Below are positions 37,460-50,100 of a stretch of DNA of 64,000 nt, piece by piece. How positions within the stretch are numbered: the first letter of the stretch is position 1; every line of letters begins with the position of its first letter. The notes below the pieces were generated by a model. It had not been told where the DNA came from. It saw nothing but the letters and a program-made list of their open reading frames with translations, and ran no database searches. The position numbers and the translations under genes are program-made. Origin of the DNA: Andrena cerasifolii (lineage: Eukaryota; Arthropoda; Insecta; Hymenoptera; Andrenidae); NCBI RefSeq assembly GCF_050908995.1, contig NC_135121.1, positions 3,038,001-3,102,000 of the forward strand. The letters run 5' to 3'.

Positions 37460-39091
37460 TTACAATTTATGGTTCCGCACCCCTCTTGGAGATGCGGATG
37501 GGAACGAACATTGTCTAAATAAATGTCCCGACCAAAGGGATCTGGTTAATGTGGCGTTTATAATGTATGCAAATTGCACTATTGCTTTCTTACTAAAATT
37601 TTTAAGAATTATATTTTGTATATTATATTTTCCTGGTGCTTTTAATGGTGGCAAATATTTGATTATGGTTGCTAGTTCTTTGGGAGAGGTAATATGATTT
37701 TTCCACTCTTCTCTCTCAGACTCGTTTTCCCAAAGGTAATTCTGCACTACTTCTATAATTTGTTGTTGCTCATAAGTGTTATGTAAGTCTATTGTGTGTG
37801 CCTTTCAAATTGTGTTGCTATCATTTCAGCTTTGTGCTTATCTGTTATTGCTGAGGAGGAGTTATCAGATAATGTAGGAATTGGTCGATATCTCTTTTTT
37901 AACGCTTTGGTCATTCTCCACAAAGAATTATCCTTTGGATTTAAACTATTTAACCTGTTTTCCCATTTTTTATTCCTGCATTCGGTTATTCTGTTCCTAA
38001 TTGTACGCGTTTGTTTTGTGAATTCTAATTTAAGGTGTAGTAGTCTTGTTCTCTGCCCAAATTCTACGGATTCTATTTCTTTCTTTAATTAGTTGAACTA
38101 TATCATCTGGAAGACTGTCTTTGATTACCCTAATTTTTTCTTTTTTAAATATTTTGTCCGTAGTCGAGTTAATTCCAGATGTCAGGTTTTCAACTGCAGC
38201 TTCCAGCTCTGGTTTTATAGACATCCTGCTGTTGATTTCAATAGCTCTATCCAACTCTTCCCGAAAAACTTTCCAATCTATGTCTTTATAATTGTATACC
38301 CTGATAGCCAGATCTGGGCAGCAGAATCTGACGTCAGAACTGCAGCAGTCTGTGTCCGCATTTGGCTGCGTTCTGATATGCAGAGCCTGAGGTGCAGTGC
38401 CTGATGTCAGATGGACAGCAGATCGACAGCAGATCGACAGCAGATTTCGCCGTCTGCTAGGCACAGCAACAGCGCCATCTGAGATCCAGAATTACCTAGC
38501 AATTGCCTACAGATGGCGCTGTTGCTGTGCCTAGCAGACGGCGAAATCTGCTGTCGATCTGCTGTCCATCTGACATCAGGCACTGCACCTCAGGCTCTGC
38601 ACATCAGAACGCAGCCAAATGCGGACACAGACTGCTGCAGTTCTGACGTCAGATTCTGCTGCCCAGATCTGGCTATCAGGGTACTCTTTTTTCAGATATT
38701 TCCATTGTATTATCACCCATTTGAAGAAGCACTGGCCTATGATCTGAGTTTAAGTCATTCTTAACTTCTAATTGCGAGATGTCATGTACATTCTTATTAA
38801 TAGCTATATCTATGGTTGTTGGTGTCATATTATTTGTTGGTACACCCCCCCCCCTGCTGCATTATGTCTATACTTTTTGAGCGTTGTATAATTTCTTAGT
38901 TTAAGGGGGGAGCCTGGTGTAACTAAATGAAAATCGAGGCATTTTTCGGGAATTTTTTTTAAAGAAAGTATTTGATAGATCTTTCTGAAACTTTCAGGAT
39001 ATTGTATTATCAATTCTCCTAGTTTATTCCTAACGCCATTGGCATTCCATGTGCATATTCTAAGTGTCTTATTCATTCTATCTCTTGACAA
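37460..39091 (-). pseudogene. Jockey-like LINE ORF2, truncated and interrupted
   Basis: On the minus strand the endonuclease start is LRICTWNANGVRNKLGEL (about 39060-39010; AP-endonuclease WNANG motif), with a shortened endonuclease. Next come the linker PDDIVQLIKERNRIRRIWA (about 38110-38050) and the start of reverse transcriptase, SPKELATIIKYLPPLKAPGK then IINATL (about 37680-37540). The RT catalytic part is missing beyond 37460. The endonuclease end is split by the foldback insertion at 38302-38681. Multiple frame breaks show that it is dead. Confidence 0.8.
38302..38681. mobile_element. Foldback MITE inside the LINE endonuclease
   Basis: CCCTGATAGCCAGATCTGGG and its complement bound two arms of about 175 bp with only a few differences. 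The arms enclose a ~30-bp loop (38482-38512). TA flanks both sides. It has no gene; mirrored frames are shadows. Confidence 0.88.
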
Positions 39092-39123
39092 AATTGGACA
39101 AACGCTTCAAACTTCTCTATTTT

Positions 39124-39640
39124 TTAATGGCAATTAACTAATTTTACATTAAGTTCCTTTACAGCGCATAGCATACCTGTTAGATCTATGCTTTTACTTA
39201 ACTTCTTAATCTCTTCTGTCAAGTTGATTAGTTTTGTAATTTCTCCAGTTGCGTCTTCCCTCCTTGCATTGTTAGGTTGTTGTACTGTGCTCATCCTCTC
39301 AGTCCATACATTTTCCACATGTCCTCTGGTCATGTTCCAGCTTTCGACAGGTTTTGTTGGTTTCAGTTCCGGAAACTGTTGTTTAGATCCAATGTTCAAG
39401 TTCAGGTTTTCTGTCTTGGTCCTGTAAGGAGTCTTGATCTGCTGGGTTGATTTGCGGTTCTCAATCCATTCTAGTCTGCTTTTATATGCACAGCAAATTT
39501 GCTGGGTGATCTTCTCTGCAGTTAGCACACTTTGCCAGCTCTGTTTGTGGTTTTATGCACTCTCTTGTTAGGTGTTTGTCAGCACATTTTACACATACTG
39601 AATCGGGATAGCAATTTGCTGCGGAATGTCCCCATTCTTC
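39124..39640 (-). pseudogene. Jockey-like LINE ORF1 (gag), C-terminal part
   Basis: Read on the minus strand from 39640: EWGHSAANC, CVKCADKH and CANCREDHPANLLC, the three CCHC knuckles of Jockey ORF1, then a frame break (TAA) and a charged tail CAYKSRLEWIENRKSTQQ continuing to 39124. The N-terminal part is lost. It lies immediately 5' of the endonuclease start, the normal LINE order. Confidence 0.8.
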
Positions 39641-41087
39641 ACCTCCCCCCGCGACCCCCGCGATCGAACAGTAACCCGAACAGTGGCCGGGCGGGGAGAC
39701 GGCACCTGGTCAAATGATCCCCGAGACCGTTCTTCCGCTGCCGCACCTGGGAGGGCCGCAAGCGGCGACCGGGCCTAGGCCCGGCGAACACCCCGAGGCA
39801 GGGGCAGAGTGCAATGACGGTCCCGTTGACCGCCGAACTCACCCTATCTGTTCGATTGCCTACCCCTTGTGAGCCTAACCCAGACCTGATGAAGACGTCT
39901 TTCAAACCTATTTGGCGTGCCATCATCCTTATGCAAAAGTAGAAATATTTTTTTTTGAATATGCAATTAACTCAGAATAAATCGTTTAACATATCATTTT
40001 GTTCGAGTGAAAATGATTGTATTTCAAATCTTTATATGGATAAAGTATTTGCGTATGTCTGCCAAGAATTCACATACCCGGAATAGTCGATGAGTTAAGA
40101 ATTGGAGTCCTCTGCTATGAATGTTAAACGAGTGTTTGTTATATAAATACATATTACTGATGTCATAATTTGGAAAATATAGTGTTTAATTTGATTCACA
40201 GTTCCTTCTGTTCGAGTGCGAAACATAACCAATTTGAATATTTGTAGGTTATTCTTATTGCGTGGCCGCTCGGTGAATTTTGTATGGAACAGGGTTGCTG
40301 CCCGTGAAGTGCTAACACACTTTGTTAGTAGTCGACTAGTGTTTATTAGAAAATATTTAAGAAAACAACAACAACAGTTAACTGGGAACTTGAACTGCTA
40401 ACTTTAATTAAACTTAATAATTCGAACTTTAAATACAATCAAGAGTCTCTTCGAATCACGAGAGCACGTCTGTGCAGTTTTACATCCAGCTATTGAATGA
40501 ATAATCTTCAATTTCGGTTGTTAACATAAGTAAATAACATTCGTTTTCCAACGAGCGTTTACATATTTTCGGTGATGATTAATAAAAATTACAATGATAG
40601 CGGGTGTTTAATTATCCAGCCATGAATATTTCTAATTGCATAATTTCATTACAAAAAAATAAGAAAAACCAACAACTTCACGAAGTTTCCCCCTTTCTTC
40701 AGTTTAAATTTCCCTTCGAATGAAAAGCTATGTTCACAGTAATGATGCCTGCGTCAGTCACGCACGCATTACCACCGCTCCTGAAAGTGTTTCCTCCTCC
40801 ATCAGTGCAGCTGAATCCCTCCGAACTCTAGGGACATCGGATTAGAAAGAGTATGCGATTAAAGGAAGTATTCTGGAACGCGTCCTTTAGGTCAGAGAAC
40901 ACAATATATTATGGATTGTACAGAGAATGTAACAAAACCTTAGCAACTAATAAATATTTAAGACAGAAGAACTATTAATTATAAAACATTAATAACACAT
41001 TTCATTCATTCGATAAATTACAAAAACGCGCGCAAACAGGCATACCATATTCAAACACAAAATCCCACAAAGTAAAACGTGAATGGC
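39641..41087. other. GC-rich patch then AT-rich spacer, no gene
   Basis: 39641-39930 is strongly GC-rich and may be the 5' leader of the LINE or part of another element. 40660-40740 shares CCAACAACTTCACG and TTCGAATGAAAAGCTA with 42890-42960. No coding signal is seen. Confidence 0.3.
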
Positions 41088-41280
41088 GACATCTACTGGC
41101 GTCAAGTGTAAAAGTAAAACGTGACGTCTGACTGTCTGAACTCTTAAAAAAAGGATCATTTAGATAATTATTAATTCATAATAATTCTTTTATCTTTTAG
41201 AAAAACAGCTTGGTACATTAAGTAAAACGACAAATGGGTTCGAAAAAAAAATTATTCGCTTAATCATGTTAAAACACCTA
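41088..41280 (+). repeat. Interspersed repeat, copy 2 (first at 1078-1285)
   Basis: Same order of blocks as copy 1, from GGCGACATCTACTGGCGTC to ATTCGCTTAATCATG. Confidence 0.6.
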
Positions 41281-41599
41281 AGATAAGATAATAAGGCCAA
41301 AATAGCTGCGGGGAAGTACCCATTTCGCTAGCATTGCTGTAGAGACATGATCACTCAATGTGCCTATGCGTAGAGGAGGAAGGTGAATTAGCTTCCAGAC
41401 GCTTTTTTATTAAAAAAAAAGAAATTTACCTGTTCCTTATCCGCTCACTACAAATAATTATTATTCTCGATTCTTCTAAAAGAAAAACAACTGTCTTTTT
41501 ACGTTACACATGATTTTCATCCATTTATCCTTTATTTGTTATTCACTTTAAATGGCAAACAAACCATGGTAAAAGGTTCGATTTATTTGTTACGTCTTT

Positions 41600-41860
41600 T
41601 TCATTTGCCATTCTACGCAATTTCCTTCGATGCATGAGGCCTTGCTTGTTCGTACTCGCAGCGCGGCCCGGCACGCGGCCACGCTAGCGCGAGAGCTCCA
41701 GCGGAAGGCTCGTGCTCTGATTGGTCGGTGCTTTTTGTTAATATCTCGTTAACGAAAACTCGGAGAACATTTTCGCAAAGGGAAAAGTTGTTTGCAATAA
41801 CTCCCTGAGTCACCCCCTTCAAGGAACCGCAGCATTTTTGGGACACCCTGTATACTTGGC
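41600..41860 (-). repeat. Interspersed repeat ending CAGGGTGTCCCAAAAA (copy 1)
   Basis: Reverse complement matches 63597-63880: ACAGG start, CTTGAAGGGGGTGA, TTGCAAACAACTTTT, ATTAACAAAAA, a GC patch, and TTGCGTAAAATGGCAAATGA. Confidence 0.7.
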
Positions 41861-42730
41861 GCTCTTTTCTGTACCTTTTTGTAAGAAGGTAATTTTGTGG
41901 GGATTTCACACATTTTGTAGCGTTTACTGGTATTAATTTAGTACAATTTTTTAAATGGGATATAACCTGCGAAGTGTCCAATGAGGTAAGTTGTCCAAAT
42001 TTGAAATGTCACGAGTTTTTACAATACATATGAGACTGAATTATTGTCTCAATTAACAAGGTGAGTCGCCAATTTTTTTTAATAGATTTCTTATGTAGAG
42101 TCGCAGACTTGGAAGTTGTCCGGAGAAGGTTCGACAGAGAAGCATCTTCTTGCGCATAAGTTTCTGGAAATTCGTACCATGCATGTACAAAATAATATAT
42201 TGTAGTAACAAATTGCATTGTATTTAAATTGACAGATATTTGTATACCAGCAATTTAGAGTTTTTATGTAAAGCTTATATTATAGAAATGAAGGGGATGC
42301 ACAGGCTGGCTTGGAGGTTGTCCGGAGAAGATTAGATAGATAGATAGACAGAGCATCTTGTTTAATCAGAATTAAGAAAATTATGGCGAGTTGCTTGTAG
42401 TGTAGAGCAAGTCACATTAGTGAAGGAAGTACGCTGAAAACACATCTCCCTTGATACTTTTCAATCTTTTGTGAAAGACATTCGGGATACTTTAAAATCC
42501 GCAGTATTTGCCACACTAGTAATTAATTTTATTAGTTTCCCATTAACAACATTTCAATTCACCAATAAACATACTAAATTAATTTTATTAATATTATTAA
42601 TTTTATTATAGCCATTGTGCGTTAAAAATATATTGGATCTCTTCGTTCATTTTCGCTAAATTACCATTAGCATTTAAATTTCATGCAACAAGGCTTTCTA
42701 CCGTACGCTCTCACCTCCTTCGGACACGTA
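41861..42730. other. AT-rich spacer, no gene
   Basis: A GATA/GACA short repeat lies at 42335-42350, and two similar stretches containing GGAGGTTGTCCGGAGAAG occur near 42115 and 42310. Nothing coding is recognised. Confidence 0.35.
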
Positions 42731-42868
42731 GGGCGGTATTCTCAGTCGCTACTTATTCTTAAGCAAATGCTTAAGCATTCGGCATCCTTTACTAGCTAAT
42801 AGGTTAGTAGACGATGCCGCATGCTTAAGCATTTGCTTAAGAATAAGCAGCGACTGAGAATATCGCCC
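42731..42868. mobile_element. Short hairpin MITE with TA duplication
   Basis: GGGCGGTATTCTCAGTCGC and its complement form arms of about 58 bp, including CTTAAGCAAATGCTTAAGCA. TA is duplicated at 42729-42730 and 42869-42870. Confidence 0.88.
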
Positions 42869-43764
42869 TAAAAGAATAAGAAAACCAACAACTTCATGCA
42901 GTTCCCCCCTTCCTTCCATTCCAATTTCCCCCCGAATGAGAAGCTACGTTCACATCATGGCAAGGTAACGGGAATTGTTGCGTGGCCTTAGGGGACTAGT
43001 AGCCTTCTGGTGGGGAATTCAGGCGCGGGACAACGTCCGTGGAACGCTAAGGCGTTCTGCTCCCTGGCCGCGGATTTTTTAGAGATAAAATAATAATGTA
43101 AGGAAACTATTTGAACACAAACAATTAATAAATTTAATTAACTCAACGAATTTAAACAATACAAATAAGAATTTCGCTAGGTTTATAATTGCACGTCCGT
43201 TCACTTTCGCTCTCGGGGTTCAAGTGACCTTTCAAACGCAAACGCTTTTACATCTTTTGTTCTTTACAAGATGTCCTTAAAATCTAAGAGCCAATAAAAT
43301 ATTTACTAACTAAATTCTCATTGGTGAATCTATTTCCTTCACAGTTATTGATTTTTAGAATCAAGCGTTTAACAACATTGCTCTGGAATTACATCTAGGA
43401 GAAGGGATCAAAGTGCAGTTCATTTATTCAAACACCCGTTTCCAAGCGGTTATTGATTAATTTATAATCTTGAAGTTTTCTCATTAAAAGAATCTCTAAC
43501 TATTTTCAAACCCCTCGGGCTTGTGCGAACTTCGCTTTGTTTCCCTTTCCTATTACACTCGTATGAACCGTTTCGAACTTCGCGCTTCTAAAGTTTGTGT
43601 TGAACGCCGCTAGAGCGAGAATCGCAACTCGCAACAGAATACAGCATTCGATTCAAGCTTCGCGCTCCTTTGGTTCATGGTGAACTGACGGTTACACAAC
43701 AGTGGTAAGTGAGCGGTTGCGTTCAGAGTAATCTAGGGAGATCACTCACCGGTTGATCACCGAT

Positions 43765-43905
43765 TGCTCACCGGTTGTGTCTGCTGAACGCACCCAATTG
43801 GTCGACGCGAGTAAAATCTAGTGAGATAACTCACCGGTTGTGTCTGCTGAACGCACCCAATTGGTCGACGCGAGTAAAATCTAGTGAGATAACTCACCGG
43901 TTTTT
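43765..43905 (+). repeat. 63-bp tandem repeat
   Basis: TCACCGGTTGTGTCTGCTGA heads two full 63-bp copies and a partial third that diverges at TTTTTTCGGC. The 21-residue periodic frames on both strands are artefacts of it. Confidence 0.9.
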
Positions 43906-44102
43906 TCGGCTGAACGCAGCCATTAATAAGTATGTACATATGTACGATACTCAGTTGTTTAAAGTACGCCATAATAACTGCAATCACAAATGTTAAATGT
44001 TTTTAGCATTTACACCGAGGTTCAGTCCGAATCATATTTTATATGATATTACAGGAATATTTAAAACTGTGCCTGTGTATGGAAATGTGTTCAGTGGTAG
44101 CA

Positions 44103-44196
44103 ATGTACAATAAATGGTACAATTGTACTACTTTATCGTCGATGTTTATCATTGTAAATATAATGTATTTGATAGCATTGACTACGGCTCAGAAAG
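44103..44196 (+). CDS. Kringle gene exon 1 (signal peptide)
   Basis: ATG at 44103 is chosen because the hydrophobic stretch then ends at TTAQK before donor AAAG/GTAGGTAC, phase 1. In-frame ATGs at 44043 and 44079 are alternatives. The leftover G joins exon 2 to make GTG (Val). Confidence 0.6.
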
Positions 44197-47100
44197 GTAG
44201 GTACAAATGGATAATGTTAATTTTTAAACGATTTTGTTCAGCTTCTATCCTCTGTTTGTTTGTTCCTTGTATGTATGTTTGTATGATTCAAATCTAGAAA
44301 CTCAGTTTTAACCCACTTCCAACTATCCAATAGACTTGAAATTTTGCAGGCGTACGTAGTGTGGAGGACAATACAATATTTTAAAAAAAAATTAACCCCG
44401 AGAGGGTAAAAAAATTACCCAATCATCAATAAATATAACCCATAACCACAAATCCAAATGACTTGAAACCTGCCACCCACGTTCTTTACGAAAACGACAA
44501 AAAGCCGCTGCATTCGGGTCGCTAGTCGCATCGCGATTATTGAAAATACACAATTTATCGAGAATGATTCGTCGCGTATGTGCGTATAGTAAAACTAAAA
44601 CTTTGCAGGCGTTCGTAGTATATCACCATCGAAATTGTAGTACAAGAAAAGAATTCTTTTTTAGTGACTTTAGCACTATAGAGTTTAAGCGGTTATATCT
44701 AGTCGGCCGGCCGAAAAGAGGCGAACATTTGTGAATTTTTTTTGAAGAAGCGGAAGTATATATTCTTACAAATTTTTTTGTGCTTAAAAGAGCAATATTT
44801 AAAGAACATTTGGTAATTTTTTCGTAGAAAAATATTTAAGTTTAGAATAAGTAACAACCGACATTACAAGAAGCATTTTTAAAAATTTGGTTTTGCGGTG
44901 AGCACTGCCATTCGGGACCAGATTGTCTAAAATAAAAAAAAAACAGAAAAGCTTTCGTTAGCATATTAATGTATCTTACGATTAACGGAGGGAATTATTA
45001 AAAATTATTTAAAACAAAATGGCGGCTATTTACAGTGGAAATCCTGATTTTCTCGTGCAAAAATTCCGCGAAAAACATTATGATACAACATATAATGCAA
45101 TAAATATTTTTGGTATTTATTAAGCTACTCTTATATTATACAAAAAAAAATTAAAAGAATTTTTTAATTTGTTTTAAAACTTAAAGCGGTATTATCTCAA
45201 AACAACATTTTTTTCAAATGGTGCGGGTGATTGCAAAAAAACTATTAGACCAATCAGTCTTAAATCTGTACACGTTATTCAGAACATCAGTGGCTATATC
45301 CGGGACCACGGAAACCTTTTTTAATTAATCATTTCATACTTTCTACAAGGCAAAATGATTGAAAAATTCACCGTATTTCGACATATAAACTTCAAACCTC
45401 CGCCATTTTGTTAATTTTTGATGAGTAAAAATAATTCTGGTTCCGGTGATAACAACACTCATAATGATTACAACACACTTTTAATTTTTTGTTTCAAATG
45501 CGTCGTTCTCATGGAATCACCTGCACCAGCACTGCATCGTTTTCTCAAGGCGCTCACATCAGCGCGATATATATTTAAAAAAAAAATGTTAAAAATTTAA
45601 AATAGATTTTTTAATACTGCCAATAAGTGTATTAATAAGTAGGCAAAACATTATTTACGTTGGACATTCCGTTTACTAAAAAATAAATCCTAAAAAATGA
45701 TAATTTTTCACGACTTCACAATGGACTGACCCCTTAAAGTGAAAAAACACCATCGTAATTGTAGTAAAAAAAATAATTATTTTTTAGTTTTTAGTGCATT
45801 TCAATTTAGTTTTTAATGCATTTTTAATAAAATTGTTTATTTGGCGATTGTTCTTAAGAAAAAGGTGTTAACGTACAAATTTGTTTTGTTCGTTATAATG
45901 ATTCTATGTTTTTAGGAAATGTGGTTACATTTCGAAAACTTAGAATAATCCGTACATTTTTTGTATTTAATGAATTGAAGATTAACGTGTACTACAATTA
46001 TACCGAATGAATTTAACCTAACAACAAATATGTTCCAATTGCAATTAATTTTATTATTTTTAATTTTTTTCTTATAGACTACTAATATATTTATTTTTTT
46101 TTTAACTTCAGCTCTGTTGTATTGTACTACAGTACAATTATATACTACGAAATGTCAAAAATATAATTATTTCTTATTTACACTTGACATTGCAAACGAT
46201 AAGGCAATATTTATTATAAATGTTTTATTTTTTCACGTCTGGATATAACATTTTAGGAAAACCTTGTATCAAACGGACGCATTTCTTGCGCTTTAACCCC
46301 TGGTCAGCGTATAGTTTGACTGCTCATTGTTTTCAAGGAACATTTTGTTGTATAATTTTATTCATTCTCACCTCAGGATGAACATTTATAGATTCTTACC
46401 TTTTTATGATCTATAATACCTGTTAGAATTACTTCTCTAGGGTTGAAATTAATATCAAACTTTAAACACAAATACGGTTTATTATATATGTAGTTCTTAA
46501 ATCAACACACAGTGTATCCACGGATCAGTATAACTGGTAAAAGATAGTTGTACAGTGTGTCCGCGGTAACACTGAACAGCTGCATATCTCCTAACGTATT
46601 GGAGATAAAAAAAAAGTATTTATATGGAGTTGCATGGTTCGAGGGTGCAATTATATTAGCGAAGACGATTTTTTTTCGATTATTATTATATAAAATACGA
46701 TGGTCAAGTTTGGTTTATCGAATGGAACTATTTTTTTTTAGAGATCGCTTGATAGTGCGTGCCAAAACAAATTCAATAGTCTGTAATGTATACACCTTAT
46801 TTCCACTGGTTTTCGAGATATTGCGCTTGCAATTTTACTGATTTTCACTGGAAGGAAACTCGCTGAAATAGCAAGCACCGGGGTGGACTTGTTCACGCCA
46901 CAGGTGGCACGCCTTGGGCATTGCCTGTTGAAACAGATACCTACATACTTGCCAAAGGTCTACGCTAGGAGTGGCAGGCCCAAAGGCTGGACTATTCTTT
47001 TCCGTTACAAATGCAAGGTACATCGAAATGGTAGGTAAAGGAAATGCGAAATAAAAGATTATTGGTGAAAATTTACACATATTTTCCTACTTCTCTTTGC

Positions 47101-50100
47101 GTACAAAGTTTAAGTAAATTTTATGACGTTTTGAAACATTAACGGTAGGCAGGTGTACCTACCTAGCATTTGTGACGGAAAAAAATTGCCCAGCCTTTGG
47201 GCAACCTATTTTGTAAATAATTTGCTGTACATACCTCTTCGCCCCAATACTTATTTTCCATATGTGCATCCAGCAGCGACATTCCCAGCAACGATCTATT
47301 TTTACGTTCTATCGTACGAATTTCTTTCTTCCTTAGATATGACTGTAGATCTTCATTGATGTACTCCCTTCTTCGATTCGACCTTATAACTTTAGGTTTT
47401 TTGTTAAATTCCGTTTTTATCATTTCCACATATTCTTTAATAAATGGTATTGCTTCGCTTTTATAACTCATCAGGAATACTTTGGTATATCTGGAAAAAT
47501 CATCAATGATTGTTAAAATATACCTACCTCTTATTTCCTGGAAATTCTTTGAGGTTGCCATGTGCTCGTTGCACCGAAATCGACAATCCAAAAATTTTCT
47601 TTTCCCTTTGTTGTCTTCGCCTTAAACTAAGCTTCTCTCAGCACTGTGTAGTAACACCGTCCTGGAGGAGACTTTTCATTGGATACTTTATTGACTTTTT
47701 CTTGGTTGCTCTTCCAAGCCTTATATTTTACAAATTCACTCTTAAAATGTCCAGGTTCTGTACAGAAAAAAACAACTTTTCTGCGATTGCGCACCGCTTT
47801 TACTCTTAAATGCAGTCTTCATAGCAGCTTCTTCAAAATTTTCTTTTGCGTCCTTTGAGCTCTTACACCTCTTATATTCGTCTATTAATTTGCTTTTTAC
47901 GAATTGCGTACTGATTTCGCTGCCCTGTCTACTCTCTAATGCTGTTACTGAAGTGTCGTCTGAATCTGGTAAACTTCCAAATAAAAGTGATGTTACGAGA
48001 TTATCAGGCAAAACCTGTACGAGAGCTGACACTTGATTAATGTAGTTTGAAAAGTAATATGATCTTCCACATTCCCACCTTCCTATAGCACCATCCTGCA
48101 TTCCCGTTTTAACAAAAATACTTTACTTCTTAAAGTGACTTTCTGGTCGTATCCTTGAAGTGCATCCCGTTCCTCACGTGCAGTCCTAGCAGTTCTTATA
48201 TATTGCAATTGATTATCTTCCACCAATAATCCAATTGTAGCACGTGCTTGGTCATTCCTGTTCGACCATGCAGCATATACAGCATCTGTCGGAGCGATCG
48301 CGTCCTCTTTAATTACGTTCCACAACTTTTCTTTAATGAGTAAGAGTTCTACCCTGTAGCCCAGCGCTGCCCAAGGTGGTGTACTATTACTGCGCGAAAA
48401 GAAGACTCCTGGCGGGCGGTGGAGTCCGTTGCTAGCTCCGCCTGAACCTCCTGTTACATTGTAGTAAGTACATGTGGCCGATTCCGCCAATAACAAAAAT
48501 ACATGTACCCTGTGTTTATGAGTGTGCACCAATCGGTGACAAAACTTCTTTCCGCGCAGTAATAGTACGCGTACACTTACGGTTCTTCCACTCTCGTCCT
48601 CGTTGCCACGGATATCGCGCGACGCTAAAGAGGCGACCATGACAGACCAGCCGCTAACCCGGCTAGTCCGTCGTGGCAGCCTTCATAGCAGTGATGCCAG
48701 AATAAAAAATAAATAGTTAATTTTAAATAAATAGTTTTCAAGTTTTTATTCTACTGAGAATATAGAAAGAGAAATTAGAGAATAATTAATGAAAAAAGTA
48801 GAATCTGCATCGGGAATTGAATTTCGGTGACATGAATTCTCAGTGGAAGGCAGAAGGTAGGGCACGCTTATAGTAGTGTGGTACAAGCCAGAGGGGGGTC
48901 GCATCTTAGCAGCAACCTTCGAATATGCTTTGTAAATTAACAGTTTTCAAGTCTTTAGTCTTCTGAGAATATAGAAAGAGAAATTAGAGAATAATTAATG
49001 CTTACTTTTAAAATAACAGTTAATAGTTAACTAATAGTTAATAAGTGTTATGGGAAAATTCATTAACATTAGTTTGACAATGAAAATTATACTTATGTAG
49101 ATGTTTGTTTGCAGTGCATAATGCATCACGGACTGATTTGATGAAATGTAAGCTAACTCAAACTGGAATGGAGTACAGAGGTTCAATAGCAAAAACTATC
49201 AGTGATATACGATGTCAAGCTTGGTACACAGAAGAACCAATGCATGAGGTTATTGTCGCTTATACTATCACTTTATGTGCAGCCGGCGTGTTGTCACCGA
49301 TCGATTGCCAGTCGCAACATAAGGTGCGTCGCAGAATGATAGAGTCACCTTAGAAAATACAGTATTTCCTCGGTAGCTGCTTGCTGGCCGGGACCGGCGT
49401 TGAGCCCGTATCGTGAACAGAGCCCTAATTCCGAGTGTTCGTTTCTCGCTTCTTTCAAGCCGATGGGGGGAGCGAGATGAAACACTGCGTACGCGGCAAG
49501 CGTGCGCGATGGTCGCAAGCGCTTACCGTGAGCACGTAAACCGCTTCGCAAAGGACAGAGTGTCAGGCGTCCGAAAGGCGGAGCGAGACAAAACATGATG
49601 AACGCGTCGTCTGTCTCGTACCATCCTCGCTCGCTTTCAATGCCTCTCACTCGCTCTCGTTCCATCTCGCTCTCGCCTTCGCCGGACAAGAGTGAGACAG
49701 AAGTGGTGGGGATAGCGAAAAGTCCACAACGTGTACACCAAACCGAGCCCGTAATGAGGAAATACTGTAGCAGTTCTAAAAGTTTGGATTAGGTTAGAAA
49801 AAAATTACAATATCACGTTATTCGTATGTTTATTTAATATGTATTTTTGCATAAATAACACAAAACAAAAAACTTTTTCCGGTATAAAATTTAAAAACAA
49901 AACAGAACTACGTCCAAAAATGATAGGGCCACTTAACTAACTTTTATAACATTAATTAATTTTATTGTGTATTACATTATTAAGCCCTGTTACGCACTTG
50001 CGACAAGATGCCGGCGACCCGCAAGGCGTACGTTCGTACTCGCGGCGACCAGTGAGTCGTCAGCAACCACGAAAACGGGAACGATGCACAGGAGACCAAG

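Noticed and set aside
39641..39930. GC-rich block considered as ribosomal DNA
   Set aside because: No recognisable rRNA core motif; more likely LINE 5' leader or another element.
43765..43905. CRISPR-like array
   Set aside because: A head-to-tail 63-bp tandem repeat without spacers in a eukaryotic context.
49105..49353. Stand-alone 82-residue gene
   Set aside because: Its first two thirds are kringle exon 2; the rest is read-through into the intron and the Tc1 terminus.
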